Shown here: piece by piece, positions 33,335-41,126 of the stretch
Layout: every line of letters starts with the position of its first letter
How positions within the stretch are numbered: the first letter of the stretch is position 1
DNA from: an uncultured Prevotellaceae bacterium
GTDB taxonomy: Bacteria; Bacteroidota; Bacteroidia; Bacteroidales; Bacteroidaceae
DNA: 41,451 bases
Assembly (NCBI GenBank): GCA_946406435.1
Contig: CAMJKP010000025.1
Span: 1-41,451 of the forward strand
Direction: 5' to 3'
Position numbers and translations under genes: made by a program
Notes under the pieces: generated by a model
Databases searched by the model: none
What the model saw: only the letters and a program-made list of their open reading frames with translations
What the model was told of the DNA's origin: nothing

Positions 33335-33411
33335 TTTACAATTGACCATGTACAATGTACAATTTAGCGTTTCGTACATATTGTACATTGTAAATGGTAA
33401 ATTGTACATGA
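33335..33411. repeat. Heptamer-phased inverted repeat in the nhaD-PAP2 gap
   Basis: Eleven 7-mers follow in phase: TTTACAA, TTGACCA, TGTACAA, TGTACAA, TTTAGCG, TTTCGTA, CATATTG, TACATTG, TAAATGG, TAAATTG, TACATGA. The right half is the near-perfect reverse complement of the left (roughly 24 of 27 positions), giving a long hairpin with a short loop. It fills nearly the whole gap. A related fragment (TTGTACATGGTAAATGG) occurs at about 36713-36729. Confidence 0.8.
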
Positions 33412-33413
33412 AT

Positions 33414-34736
33414 TTATCCTATAAAGGTTTTGATTAACCAGTAGCAGATTATACCTGCAACATATCCCACGAAGGCGATCCAAGTTACTTTCTTCAAGTA
33501 CCAGCCGAATGAGATATGCTCAAGGCCCATTACCACTACGCCGGCAGCACTACCGATGATGAGCATAGAGCCGCCAACACCTGCACAGTATGCAAGCAAC
33601 TGCCAGAACACACCATCTACAGCGAGGTTAACTGACGTTGGATCAATAGCGTACATCTTCATTGAAGCTGCAACGAGTGGTACGTTGTCAACAATAGATG
33701 AGAGGATACCGATGGCACCAGTGATGAGGTAGTCGTTGCCTACAGTTTCGTCAAGCCACTTCCCCATCTGTGTGAGTACGCCGATCTCAGAAAGCGTAGC
33801 CACAGCCATGAGAATGCCGAGGAAGAACATGATTGTGCTCATGTCAATGCGTGAAAGCAATTTGGTAACACGCTTTGCTTTAGGGTCTTGCTCTGTACGG
33901 CCACGATAGAAAATCTCAGTTACGCACCAGAGAATGCCTAACACACCGATAATGCCCATGAAGGCAGGGAGTTCAGTAATTGTATGGAATACAGGAACCA
34001 AGCAGAGACCACCCACACCGATAGCGAAGATAATCTTCTTCTGGCGTGAAGATACTGCGAGTTTTTCTTTTGAACCATTATCTACAGCCTGTGGGAGATC
34101 ACCCTTGAGGTGCATCTGCAGAACGGCTGTTGGAACTATGAATGCAACGAAAGAAGGAACTATAATCTCTTCGATAACGCCGAGAGCAGTAATCATCTTA
34201 CCATTCCAGAGCATGATTGTCGTAACGTCGCCGATAGGAGAGAAAGCACCACCGGCATTAGCTGCGATGATAACGCATACGGCATACCAGATGCGGTCGT
34301 TCTTGTCCTGAACAAGCTTACGCAGAATCATAATCATCACGATGGATGTTGTAAGATTGTCGAGAACGGCAGACAGGATAGCTGTCATGAACGCAATCTT
34401 CCAAAGCAGCGAGCGCTTTGTCTTTGAAGCAAGGGCACCGTGTACCCAGTTGAATCCCCCGTGCTGGTCAACAATCTCCACGATTGTCATAGCGCCCATA
34501 AGGAAGAATAGGGTAGTACCAGCCTCACCGAGATTCTTCTCGATAGCCTCACCCAGTTCCCAATGCTCAGGCAACGCGATGCCTATAAGGTCGCCATGAC
34601 CTACAGCAAGGAGTGTCCAGCAAACTACACACATCAAGACTGCAATAGCAGCCTTGTTGATTCTTGTTACGCTCTCAATGGCAATGAAGATATAGCCAAT
34701 GATGAAAGCCAAACAGATAGTTGTTATCAAACTCAT
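33414..34736 (-). CDS. nhaD: NhaD-type Na+/H+ antiporter
   Basis: 440 residues, about 11-12 membrane helices. NhaD/ion-transporter-superfamily signatures: LGEAGTTLFFLMGAMTIVEIVDQHGGF, AILSAVLDNLTTSIVMIMIL (first helix break), ANAGGAFSPIGDVTTIMLW, and the second-half repeat GAIGILSSIVDNVPLVAASM with GGSMLIIGSAAGVVVMG. It exchanges cytoplasmic Na+ (or Li+) for protons at the inner membrane. The gene is divergent from rhaB; a TAACTTTG box lies upstream. It is probably the first gene of an nhaD, PAP2, GH35 transcription unit, but the functional link is not obvious. Confidence 0.9.
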   Translation of the reverse strand: MSLITTICLAFIIGYIFIAIESVTRINKAAIAVLMCVVCWTLLAVGHGDLIGIALPEHWELGEAIEKNLGEAGTTLFFLMGAMTIVEIVDQHGGFNWVHGALASKTKRSLLWKIAFMTAILSAVLDNLTTSIVMIMILRKLVQDKNDRIWYAVCVIIAANAGGAFSPIGDVTTIMLWNGKMITALGVIEEIIVPSFVAFIVPTAVLQMHLKGDLPQAVDNGSKEKLAVSSRQKKIIFAIGVGGLCLVPVFHTITELPAFMGIIGVLGILWCVTEIFYRGRTEQDPKAKRVTKLLSRIDMSTIMFFLGILMAVATLSEIGVLTQMGKWLDETVGNDYLITGAIGILSSIVDNVPLVAASMKMYAIDPTSVNLAVDGVFWQLLAYCAGVGGSMLIIGSAAGVVVMGLEHISFGWYLKKVTWIAFVGYVAGIICYWLIKTFIG

Positions 34737-34780
34737 TATAAATTATAAAAGTTGAATTACGGCCTCCAGACCCTCTGAAT

Positions 34781-34803
34781 CTCCCTATGTAGGGAGGCTT
34801 TTG
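34781..34803. repeat. Small CTCCCT/AGGGAG palindrome upstream of nhaD
   Basis: CTCCCT-ATGT-AGGGAG followed by GCTTTTGG resembles the CTTCC...GGAAGGCTTGG repeats at 20228 and 38039. It lies in the nhaD leader. Confidence 0.5.
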
Positions 34804-34815
34804 GCGAAAGGCATG

Positions 34816-34843
34816 TTAATTGTTAATTATTAATTTTTAATTT
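34816..34843. repeat. AT-rich heptamer run in the nhaD leader
   Basis: TTAATTG, TTAATTA, TTAATTT and TTAATTT are four 7-mers in phase, immediately downstream of the nhaD -7 box in the transcript direction. Confidence 0.6.
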
Positions 34844-34850
34844 TCGACCA

Positions 34851-34858
34851 CAAAGTTA
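34851..34858 (-). promoter_or_regulatory. Putative -7 box for nhaD
   Basis: Minus strand TAACTTTG fits the TAnnTTTG element, 115 nt upstream of the nhaD start codon in the divergent nhaD-rhaB intergenic region. The -33 element is not clear. Confidence 0.5.
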
Positions 34859-34952
34859 CTAAAAATTATTCTATTTCCGTTCTTATATGTGAAAAAATGT
34901 TCATTTTTCAACGAAATGTTGCATTTCCGACAAAAAATGAAACAGATAGTTC

Positions 34953-34980
34953 TTTGTTATGGATATTTTTAGTATCTTTG
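34953..34980 (+). promoter_or_regulatory. Putative promoter of the rhamnose operon
   Basis: TATCTTTG (34973-34980) matches the Bacteroidota -7 element and lies 33 nt before the rhaB ATG. A TTTG at 34953-34956 could be the -33 element, but the 16-nt gap is shorter than the usual 19-21, consistent with an activator-dependent promoter. No rhaR-like AraC regulator gene is in the window. Confidence 0.6.
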
Positions 34981-35013
34981 CAGAACTAACCCATAAACTA
35001 AAACTTAGACAAT

Positions 35014-36489
35014 ATGAGCGATAAGTATTTCTTTGCTGTTGACCTTGGAGCAACCAGCGGACGCACCATCGTAGGTGGGCTGACCGATGGTAAAATAGCT
35101 CTTGAGGAACTTACGCGCTTTGACAATAATCTCATAGAGGTGAATGGGCACTTCTATTGGGATATCTATGCCCTTTACTTTGAGGTTGTCAAAGGTCTGA
35201 AGGTTGCCAGACAAAGGAATATCGAAATCACTTCAATTGGTATTGACACTTGGGGCGTTGATTTTGTATGCGTTGCTGAGGATGGTTCTGTTAGTCAGCC
35301 ACTTGCATATCGTGATCCTCATACCTTTGAGGCTATGGACGACTATCTCCAGAATGTCATGCCTCGCGAAAAGGTATATGAAATCACGGGTATTCAGTTC
35401 ATGAATTTCAACTCAATCTTCCAGCTTCATGCTATGAGGCGTTCTGGCAATTCTGCTCTTGCGAATGCCAAGAAGATTCTCTTCATTCCTGATGCCTTGA
35501 GCTATATGCTGACAGGCAAAATGGTTTGTGAATATACTATAGCCTCAACCGCCCAACTACTCAATCCTCGCACCAAGCGTTTGGACTCAAGTTTGTTGGC
35601 ATCTTTGGGACTTACTGAATCCCATTTCGGGAAGATGGTGAATCCTGGAGATTCTATCGGCACTCTGACTACTGAAATACAGAAAATGACAGGTCTTGGG
35701 GTTATTCCCGTTGTTGCTGTTGCGGGGCATGATACGGCTTCTGCCGTTGCTGCTGTTCCTGCAAGGAACGAGAGGTTTGCCTATCTCTCAAGCGGCACAT
35801 GGTCGCTTATGGGTATTGAGACTAAAGATGCTATTATTAATAAGGTGTCATACGACCGTAACTTCACCAATGAGGGCGGAATTGAGGGCACAACCCGTTT
35901 TCTGAAGAATATCTGCGGAATGTGGTTGTATGAGCGTTGTCGCAAGGAATGGACAGATGCCCCGAAGTCTCATGCCGAATTGATAGCTAATGCTATGCAA
36001 CAGTCTGCTTTCCAGAGTCTTATCAATCCTGATGATGCCATGTTCGCCAATCCGTCTTCAATGGTTGAAGCTATCCAAGACTATTGCCGGCTGACGGATC
36101 AACACGTGCCTTTAGGGTATGCTGAGATATGCCGTTGTATCTTCGATTCGCTTGCCTTGCGCTATCGACAAGTGTTCTCCTACCTTAAGGAAATGGCTGA
36201 TTTCCCGATAGATGTACTTCATATCATCGGTGGAGGTTCGCTAAACAATGACCTAAACCAATTTACAGCCAATTCTTGTGGGGTTGATATTCTTGCAGGA
36301 CCACAGGAATGTACGGCTCTCGGAAACATAATGGTACAGGCAAAGGCTGCTGGTGAGGTGAAGAATCTATGGGAAATGCGAAAGGTAATAGCGAATAGCA
36401 TAGAACTAAGGCATTTCTCGCCAAAAGACAAGGCTCAATGGGATGTTGCCTACGACAGGTTCCTTGAGATTCAGAAAAAGAAAGGATAG
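35014..36489 (+). CDS. rhaB: L-rhamnulokinase
   Basis: 491 residues, FGGY carbohydrate-kinase fold, usual length. N-terminal phosphate-binding loop VDLGATSGRTIVGG (D10-R17); sugar-side motif GIDTWGVDFV (D78/D83); catalytic-base motif VAGHDTASAV (D240); ADP-binding C-terminal motifs YLSSGTWSLMGIE and IIGGGSLNNDLNQFTANS. It phosphorylates L-rhamnulose to L-rhamnulose-1-phosphate in the cytoplasm, the second step of rhamnose breakdown. First gene of the rha operon, preceded by a -7 box. The next gene begins after an unusually long 290-nt gap filled by an 11-bp array. Confidence 0.96.
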   Translation: MSDKYFFAVDLGATSGRTIVGGLTDGKIALEELTRFDNNLIEVNGHFYWDIYALYFEVVKGLKVARQRNIEITSIGIDTWGVDFVCVAEDGSVSQPLAYRDPHTFEAMDDYLQNVMPREKVYEITGIQFMNFNSIFQLHAMRRSGNSALANAKKILFIPDALSYMLTGKMVCEYTIASTAQLLNPRTKRLDSSLLASLGLTESHFGKMVNPGDSIGTLTTEIQKMTGLGVIPVVAVAGHDTASAVAAVPARNERFAYLSSGTWSLMGIETKDAIINKVSYDRNFTNEGGIEGTTRFLKNICGMWLYERCRKEWTDAPKSHAELIANAMQQSAFQSLINPDDAMFANPSSMVEAIQDYCRLTDQHVPLGYAEICRCIFDSLALRYRQVFSYLKEMADFPIDVLHIIGGGSLNNDLNQFTANSCGVDILAGPQECTALGNIMVQAKAAGEVKNLWEMRKVIANSIELRHFSPKDKAQWDVAYDRFLEIQKKKG

Positions 36490-36779
36490 AGGTAAGTCCG
36501 TTATAGGTCCGCTTCTCCTTCGCTTCAAGTCCGTTCTAAGTCCGTTGCAAGTCCCATGTAAGTCCGTTGTGACTCCCATCTTCCTCCCATCTCTATTCTT
36601 CGCTTTGAATCGAAGAAATAGCGAAGGCAGAGCGAAGGCATAGCGAAGGATCAACGAAGGCAGGGCGACAAGAAATAGAAACTTGTGGGCTTGATGAACT
36701 TCAGCGAATAAATTGTACATGGTAAATGGAAACTTGCTTTAGCTTGTTGAGCTTTAGCGAAAAAATTGTAAATAAATCG
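36490..36779. other. 290-bp rhaB-rhaA spacer
   Basis: It contains the 176-nt 11-bp-period array (36493-36668) and, after it, a fragment TTGTACATGGTAAATGG (about 36713-36729) related to the heptamer hairpin at 33335. An apparent reverse-strand ORF across it is low-complexity repeat translation. A short in-frame upstream ATG at 36726 precedes the real rhaA start. Confidence 0.7.
36493..36668. repeat. 16-unit 11-bp-period array between rhaB and rhaA
   Basis: Sixteen consecutive 11-mers without an indel. The first nine centre on TAAGTCCGTTN (for example TAAGTCCGTTA, CAAGTCCGTTC, TAAGTCCGTTG, CAAGTCCCATG). After two transition units (TCTATTCTTCG, CTTTGAATCGA), five units centre on AGGCATAGCGA (AGAAATAGCGA, AGGCAGAGCGA, AGGCATAGCGA, AGGATCAACGA, AGGCAGGGCGA). 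The C/T-rich first half and A/G-rich second half are partly complementary, so the transcript can fold back. Confidence 0.9.
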
Positions 36780-38033
36780 ATGAAAGCAGAACTAATCAAA
36801 AAAGCATACGAGGTAGCGAAGGCTCGCTATGCGGAAATAGGTGTTGATACAGAGAAAGTGCTCAAGCAACTTCAGAACTTCCATCTCTCGCTCCATTGTT
36901 GGCAAGCAGATGATGTGAAGGGATTTGAGGTTCAGGCAGGTGCTATGTCTGGTGGTATTCAGTCAACTGGTGATTTTCCGGGTGCTGCTCGTAATATTGA
37001 CGAGCTTCGTGCGGATATTCTCAAGGCAAAGTCTCTCATCCCTGGCAAGCATCGTCTTAATCTTCATGAGATCTATGGTGATTTCAAAGGAAAGGTAGTG
37101 GATCGTGATGAGGTGACTGTTGAATATTTCCAATCGTGGATTGACTGGGCGAAGGAAAATGATACTCTCCTTGACTTCAATTCCTCTTCCTTCTCTCATC
37201 CAAAGTCGGGTAGTCTTAGTCTTGCCAATCCAGACGAGGGCATCCGTCAGTTCTGGGTAGAGCATACAAAACGTTGTCGTGATATTGCAAATGCTATGGG
37301 TGAGGCTCAGAATGATCCTTGTATCATGAACCTTTGGGTACATGATGGTTGTAAGGATGTTAGCGTGAATCATGCCCTGTATCGCAATATCCTAAAGAAG
37401 TCTCTTGATGAGATTTTTGAGAAGAAACAGCCTATGATGAAGGACTGTATCGAGGGTAAGGTGTTCGGCATAGGACTTGAATCCTTTACCGTTGGTTCAC
37501 ACGATTTCTATACTGCCTACGCAGCAAAGAACGGGCAGATTCTGACTATCGATACTGGTCATTATCACCCAACGGAGTCTCCTGCTGATAAGGTTTCTGC
37601 TGTTCTTCCTTTCATTAATGAGTTGATGCTTCATGTCTCTCGTCCTGTGCGTTGGGATTCTGATCATGTAACTATCATGGATGACCCTACACAGGAGCTT
37701 TTCTTTGAGATTGTACGTGCCAATGCCCTTGATCGCGTTCATTATGGTCTTGATTTCTTCGACGGTTCAATAAACCGTATTGGGGCATACGTTATAGGTT
37801 CTCGTGCTGCTCAGAAATGTATGCTTCGCGCCTTGCTTGAGCCACGGAAGATGATTTCCGAACTTGAACTTGCAGGTGAGGGCTACAAGGTTCTTGCCAT
37901 TATCGAGGAACAGAAAGCTATGCCTTGGCAAGCAGTCTATGATGAGTTCTGTGTGCGTAATGATGTGCCTGTTGGTCAGGACTTTATCCTTGATATAGAG
38001 AAATATACGAGTGAGGTGATAAGTAAACGGTAA
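36780..38033 (+). CDS. rhaA: L-rhamnose isomerase
   Basis: 417 residues from the ATG at 36780 (MKAELIKKAYEVAKARYAEIG), matching the family length of about 419. A start at 36726 would add 18 unrelated residues and is rejected. Family motifs: LHCWQADDVKGFE, GAMSGGIQSTGDFPGAA, the metal-binding region E234 (LESFTVGSHDFYTAYA), D258-T-G-H261 (TIDTGHYHPTE) and RWDSDHV (291-297). It converts L-rhamnose to L-rhamnulose in the cytoplasm using divalent metal. It sits between rhaB and the MFS transporter. Confidence 0.96.
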   Translation: MKAELIKKAYEVAKARYAEIGVDTEKVLKQLQNFHLSLHCWQADDVKGFEVQAGAMSGGIQSTGDFPGAARNIDELRADILKAKSLIPGKHRLNLHEIYGDFKGKVVDRDEVTVEYFQSWIDWAKENDTLLDFNSSSFSHPKSGSLSLANPDEGIRQFWVEHTKRCRDIANAMGEAQNDPCIMNLWVHDGCKDVSVNHALYRNILKKSLDEIFEKKQPMMKDCIEGKVFGIGLESFTVGSHDFYTAYAAKNGQILTIDTGHYHPTESPADKVSAVLPFINELMLHVSRPVRWDSDHVTIMDDPTQELFFEIVRANALDRVHYGLDFFDGSINRIGAYVIGSRAAQKCMLRALLEPRKMISELELAGEGYKVLAIIEEQKAMPWQAVYDEFCVRNDVPVGQDFILDIEKYTSEVISKR

Positions 38034-38038
38034 AAAAA

Positions 38039-38073
38039 CATCCTTCCCTTTGGGAAGGCTTGGTTAGGCTTCT
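38039..38073. repeat. Palindromic repeat between rhaA and the MFS gene
   Basis: CATCCTTCCC...GGGAAGGCTTGG and TTAGGCTT begin a few bases after the rhaA stop and end at the MFS start. This is nearly the same element as at 20228-20262. Confidence 0.75.
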
Positions 38074-38076
38074 TAT

Positions 38077-39411
38077 ATGTCAAAATCTTCTCTCAAAAGC
38101 ACCCTCGCGGTGTCTCTGAATAACTATCTTGATGCCGGAGCTATTGTTGCCGGAGGAAGTGGTATAACGCTATGGCAGAGTTATCTCGGGCTTTCCGAGA
38201 TGCATCTTGGTTGGCTTAATGCCCTTAGTGCCAATGCCTTGGGAGCTGCCATAGGTGCAATAATAGGCGGCTTCCTTGCTGATAAGTTCGGCAGAAAGTT
38301 CATCTTTACCTATAATCTCCTTGTCTATATGCTTGGAGTTCTCGTGGTGATGCTTTCCGTGAACTTCCCTATGCTTCTTGCCGGATTCCTCATTACGGGT
38401 ATCTCTGTGGGTATTGGCGTTCCTGCCTCTTGGACGTACATTTCTGAAAGTTCGGAGATGAATAATCGTGGGCGCAATATCTGCATCTCCCAGATGTCGT
38501 GGGGATTTGGTCCTATGATTATCCTTCTTATGGGCATGCTCTTTGCCCCAGGAGGCTATCTCTATGGTCCAGTTGAGGCTTGGGCTCATAGCATTATAGG
38601 GGCTGATGCTGCTCAGACAGCCGTTGAGGTGTTCAGTTCGCGTGTGGTATTCCTCACGTTGTTCATAGTGGCTTTCATCGCATGGACAATTCAACGACAG
38701 TTGGATGAAAGTGCTGAGTTTGAGGCAACTAAGGAGGCTGCAAAGGAAAAGGGAGAGGATACAGGTGTTCTTCATTCTTTCGGACTTCTGCTATCAAATA
38801 AGGTTGCTCGTCGTAGTGTCTTTTTCCTTGCGGCTATCTATCTCACATGGAATCTCGTGGCAAGTGTTATGGGATTCTTCTCTCCTCATATCTGCGAGAC
38901 GGCAGGTGGCGTGAGCAACGAGTATGCCAACTGGATGAACTGTATTCAATGGGCTGTTGTTGTGGGCGTTACGTTCATTATCTCGAATATAATTGATCAT
39001 ACAAGTCATAAACTCCTTTATGTCCTCGGACTTGTCTTTGCCCTCGGTACATGGTTGCTTGTGGTGAGTGTAGGAGTGAACAGCATAGCCGCTCTTTGGG
39101 CATTCGTCATCCTTTGGGGCTTGAATGGTGGTATCTCCGTTCAGATATTCTATGCGCTCTGGGGTTCAGAACTGTTCCCTGCCAAGTTCCGTGCTGGAGC
39201 TCAGGGATTTATGTTCTTCGTTGTTCGCGGACTCTCTGCTGTCTGGGGACTTGTCTTCACAGGTATCTATGGAGATAATGGTGAGGGCTTCACCATTGCT
39301 GCCTATTGTATGATTGCCCTTCTCCTTGCCTCTCTCATCATAGGCGTTATAGGTTGTCCTAATACAAGGGGGAAGAGCCTTGAGGAGATAACGAAGGAGA
39401 GATACGGGTAA
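38077..39411 (+). CDS. MFS sugar transporter, probable L-rhamnose permease
   Basis: 444 residues, about 12 membrane helices. The major-facilitator loop signature GGFLADKFGRK (64-74) is present, with ITGISVGIGVPASWTYISE reminiscent of sugar porters and a cytoplasmic loop near 215-230 (EATKEAAKEKGEDTG). The position between rhaA and rhaD makes L-rhamnose import across the inner membrane the likely role (inference). It is not a RhaT-type DMT symporter, the permease commonly found in rha clusters, so this is a non-orthologous replacement. Short palindromic repeats flank it on both sides. Confidence 0.85.
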   Translation: MSKSSLKSTLAVSLNNYLDAGAIVAGGSGITLWQSYLGLSEMHLGWLNALSANALGAAIGAIIGGFLADKFGRKFIFTYNLLVYMLGVLVVMLSVNFPMLLAGFLITGISVGIGVPASWTYISESSEMNNRGRNICISQMSWGFGPMIILLMGMLFAPGGYLYGPVEAWAHSIIGADAAQTAVEVFSSRVVFLTLFIVAFIAWTIQRQLDESAEFEATKEAAKEKGEDTGVLHSFGLLLSNKVARRSVFFLAAIYLTWNLVASVMGFFSPHICETAGGVSNEYANWMNCIQWAVVVGVTFIISNIIDHTSHKLLYVLGLVFALGTWLLVVSVGVNSIAALWAFVILWGLNGGISVQIFYALWGSELFPAKFRAGAQGFMFFVVRGLSAVWGLVFTGIYGDNGEGFTIAAYCMIALLLASLIIGVIGCPNTRGKSLEEITKERYG

Positions 39412-39416
39412 GAAAT

Positions 39417-39561
39417 GGCCTCTCCCCCCGCCCTCCCCCGTAGGGAGGGAGCCGGAGAGCCAACGTTGATAATAGTAATGAGTGTATAATAATTAAATTG
39501 TAATAAAATTGCTTTTCGCCTTCCGGCTCCCTCCCTACGGGGGAGGGCGGGGGGAGAGGCC
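39417..39561. repeat. Perfect 40-bp inverted repeat of GC-rich palindromes between the MFS gene and rhaD
   Basis: Arms 39417-39456 and 39522-39561 are exact reverse complements over 40 bp, separated by 65 bp of AT-rich sequence. Each arm contains its own CCCTCCC/GGGAGGG-type palindrome and belongs to the family at 10965 and 14276. The right arm is followed by GTTTTTG and ends 6 nt before the rhaD start codon. The RNA would form a very long, stable hairpin inside the operon. Confidence 0.95.
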
Positions 39562-39567
39562 TCGTTT

Positions 39568-40392
39568 TTGACTATGACAATATTATCTAATCGTCTTGGC
39601 CTAAAGGCCGTTATTGATCAGATCGCCGAGGTGACAGGTTACCTATGGCAAAAAGGATGGGCAGAACGTAATGGTGGAAATATAACCGTTAACGTTACTG
39701 AGTTTATGGATGAGGAATGTAAGGCTATGCCGGCTATAGCTCCTGTAAAGCAGATAGGTATGACTCTTCCTTATCTCAAAGGAAAGTATTTCTATTGCAA
39801 GGGTACGGGAAAGCGTATGCGCGACCTTGCCCGTTGGCCTATGCAGAACGGCTCTATCGTCCGTATCTGTGATGATTGTGCCTCATACGAGATTATTGCT
39901 GATGAGCCTGTCATTCCAACCTCTGAGCTTCCAACTCATCTTGCCCTTCAAAACTATCTCCTTGAGACGGGTTCTTGTTATAAGGCTACGCTCCACACTC
40001 ATCCTATTGAGCTTGTTGCGATGTCGCATATACAGCGATTCCTAAAGGGCGACGAGATGACACGTGTTTTGTGGTCTATGATTCCTGAGACCCTTGCCTT
40101 TGCTCCTCTCGGCATAGGCATAGTGCCTTATGGGCTTCCTTCTTCCGTAGAACTTGCCAAGGACACCCTTGAGCAAATCAAGACTCATGACGTTGTGCTT
40201 TGGGAAAAGCATGGAACTGTGGCTGTAGGACAGGATATAATGGATGCTTTTGACCAGACAGACGTTCTTTGCAAGGCTGCAAATATCTATATGTGTGCCC
40301 GTAGTATGGGCTCTGAACCTGACGGAATGACAGAAGAGGCAATGAAGGAAGTTCAAGATGTGTTCAAGCTTCCAAAGAAACGTCCTTGCTAA
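39568..40392 (+). CDS. rhaD: L-rhamnulose-1-phosphate aldolase
   Basis: 274 residues, equal to E. coli RhaD length. Class II aldolase signatures: GWAERNGGNITVNV (30-43), FYCKGTGKRMRDLAR, catalytic acid E120 in PTSELPTHLALQ, zinc ligands H143 and H145 (ATLHTHPIELVAMSH) and H215 (LWEKHGTVAVG). It splits L-rhamnulose-1-phosphate to dihydroxyacetone phosphate and L-lactaldehyde. The start may be M1 or M3 (MTMTILSNRLG). It follows the 40-bp inverted repeat by 6 nt, so its translation could be sensitive to that structure. Confidence 0.96.
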   Translation: MTMTILSNRLGLKAVIDQIAEVTGYLWQKGWAERNGGNITVNVTEFMDEECKAMPAIAPVKQIGMTLPYLKGKYFYCKGTGKRMRDLARWPMQNGSIVRICDDCASYEIIADEPVIPTSELPTHLALQNYLLETGSCYKATLHTHPIELVAMSHIQRFLKGDEMTRVLWSMIPETLAFAPLGIGIVPYGLPSSVELAKDTLEQIKTHDVVLWEKHGTVAVGQDIMDAFDQTDVLCKAANIYMCARSMGSEPDGMTEEAMKEVQDVFKLPKKRPC

Positions 40393-40468
40393 GTATTGTG
40401 GGAACCTGCCATGTGCCAGAATACTTGACACATGTGTGGGGATTCTTTTATTTGAGAAAAATAACGAT

Positions 40469-41032
40469 ATGAAAACAATAGAGGATATTGACGAAAAAGG
40501 AAGAAAGGTCGCTATAGACCTTTTAAAGGCGAATATCTTTGCAGTAGCCATCATGATTGTGGCGGCAATAGTGCTGATCGTGCCGTTTTTCCTTATTTGG
40601 GGAGGACGTAAGCCGACAATGGAGCTTATTGGTAGCCCGACTCAATGGGCAATTGTTGCTATGACCTCGATAGTCGGCATTGTGCTACATGAGCTGATTC
40701 ATGGCATTACGTGGGCCTCTTATGCGCCAAGCGGATGGAAGAGCATTAGTTTCGGTGTTATGTGGAAGATGCTCACTCCCTATTGCCACTGTGATGAGCC
40801 GATGCACATTTCTGGCTATATGATGGGAGCTATGATGCCATGTGTCGTGCTGGGTGTCATCCCGTCGATAGTTGCTTTGTTCATAGGCAACCTTCCATTG
40901 CTCGCATGGGGAGTTTTCTTCATCTCAGCAGCTGCTGGTGACATCTGGATGACGTGGCTTCTGACAAAGGAGAATCCGAAGAGCATGGTACTCGACCATC
41001 CCTCAGAGGCCGGATTTTACATTATTGATTAA
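40469..41032 (+). CDS. DUF3267 family membrane zincin-like protein
   Basis: 187 residues from the ATG at 40469 (MKTIEDIDEKG). An upstream start at 40358 would overlap rhaD and is rejected. Four or five membrane helices (about 21-43, 60-80, 115-138, 145-170). Zinc-peptidase-type motif H74-E-L-I-H78 (VLHELIHGITWA) inside a helix; an acidic partner is likely in SAAAGDIWMTW. The DUF3267 family is annotated as putative zincin; its function is unknown. It sits 76 nt after rhaD and before a terminator, so it may be the last gene of the rha transcript, although a role in rhamnose use is not implied. Confidence 0.82.
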   Translation: MKTIEDIDEKGRKVAIDLLKANIFAVAIMIVAAIVLIVPFFLIWGGRKPTMELIGSPTQWAIVAMTSIVGIVLHELIHGITWASYAPSGWKSISFGVMWKMLTPYCHCDEPMHISGYMMGAMMPCVVLGVIPSIVALFIGNLPLLAWGVFFISAAAGDIWMTWLLTKENPKSMVLDHPSEAGFYIID

Positions 41033-41078
41033 GTGATTTATCATTCCTGTCTTTTTGAATTCTCACCCCAATAACAAC

Positions 41079-41112
41079 GGAGTTTCCTTCAAAGAAACTC
41101 CGCTTTTATTTT
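41079..41112 (+). terminator. Intrinsic terminator of the rha/DUF3267 transcript
   Basis: CGGAGTTTC and GAAACTCCG form a 9-bp stem with a short loop (CTTCAAA), followed by CTTTTATTTTG. Classic rho-independent form, about 45 nt after the last stop codon. Confidence 0.9.
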
Positions 41113-41126
41113 GTTCTTCCTCCGAA

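Noticed and set aside
36493..36668. Possible CRISPR array
   Set aside because: The repeats are 11-nt and contiguous without spacers, and no cas genes are nearby.
36406..36720. 104-codon ORF on the minus strand across the rhaB-rhaA spacer
   Set aside because: It translates the end of rhaB in antisense plus the 11-bp array; low-complexity product without a recognisable domain.
36726..36779. 18-residue N-terminal extension of RhaA
   Set aside because: Not part of the family; the start at 36780 gives 417 residues, matching known L-rhamnose isomerases.
38170..38775. 201-codon ORF on the minus strand
   Set aside because: Antisense to the MFS transporter; no homology features.
40358..40468. 37-residue N-terminal extension of the DUF3267 protein
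   Set aside because: It overlaps the end of rhaD and has no family similarity; MKTIEDIDEKG at 40469 is the sensible start.
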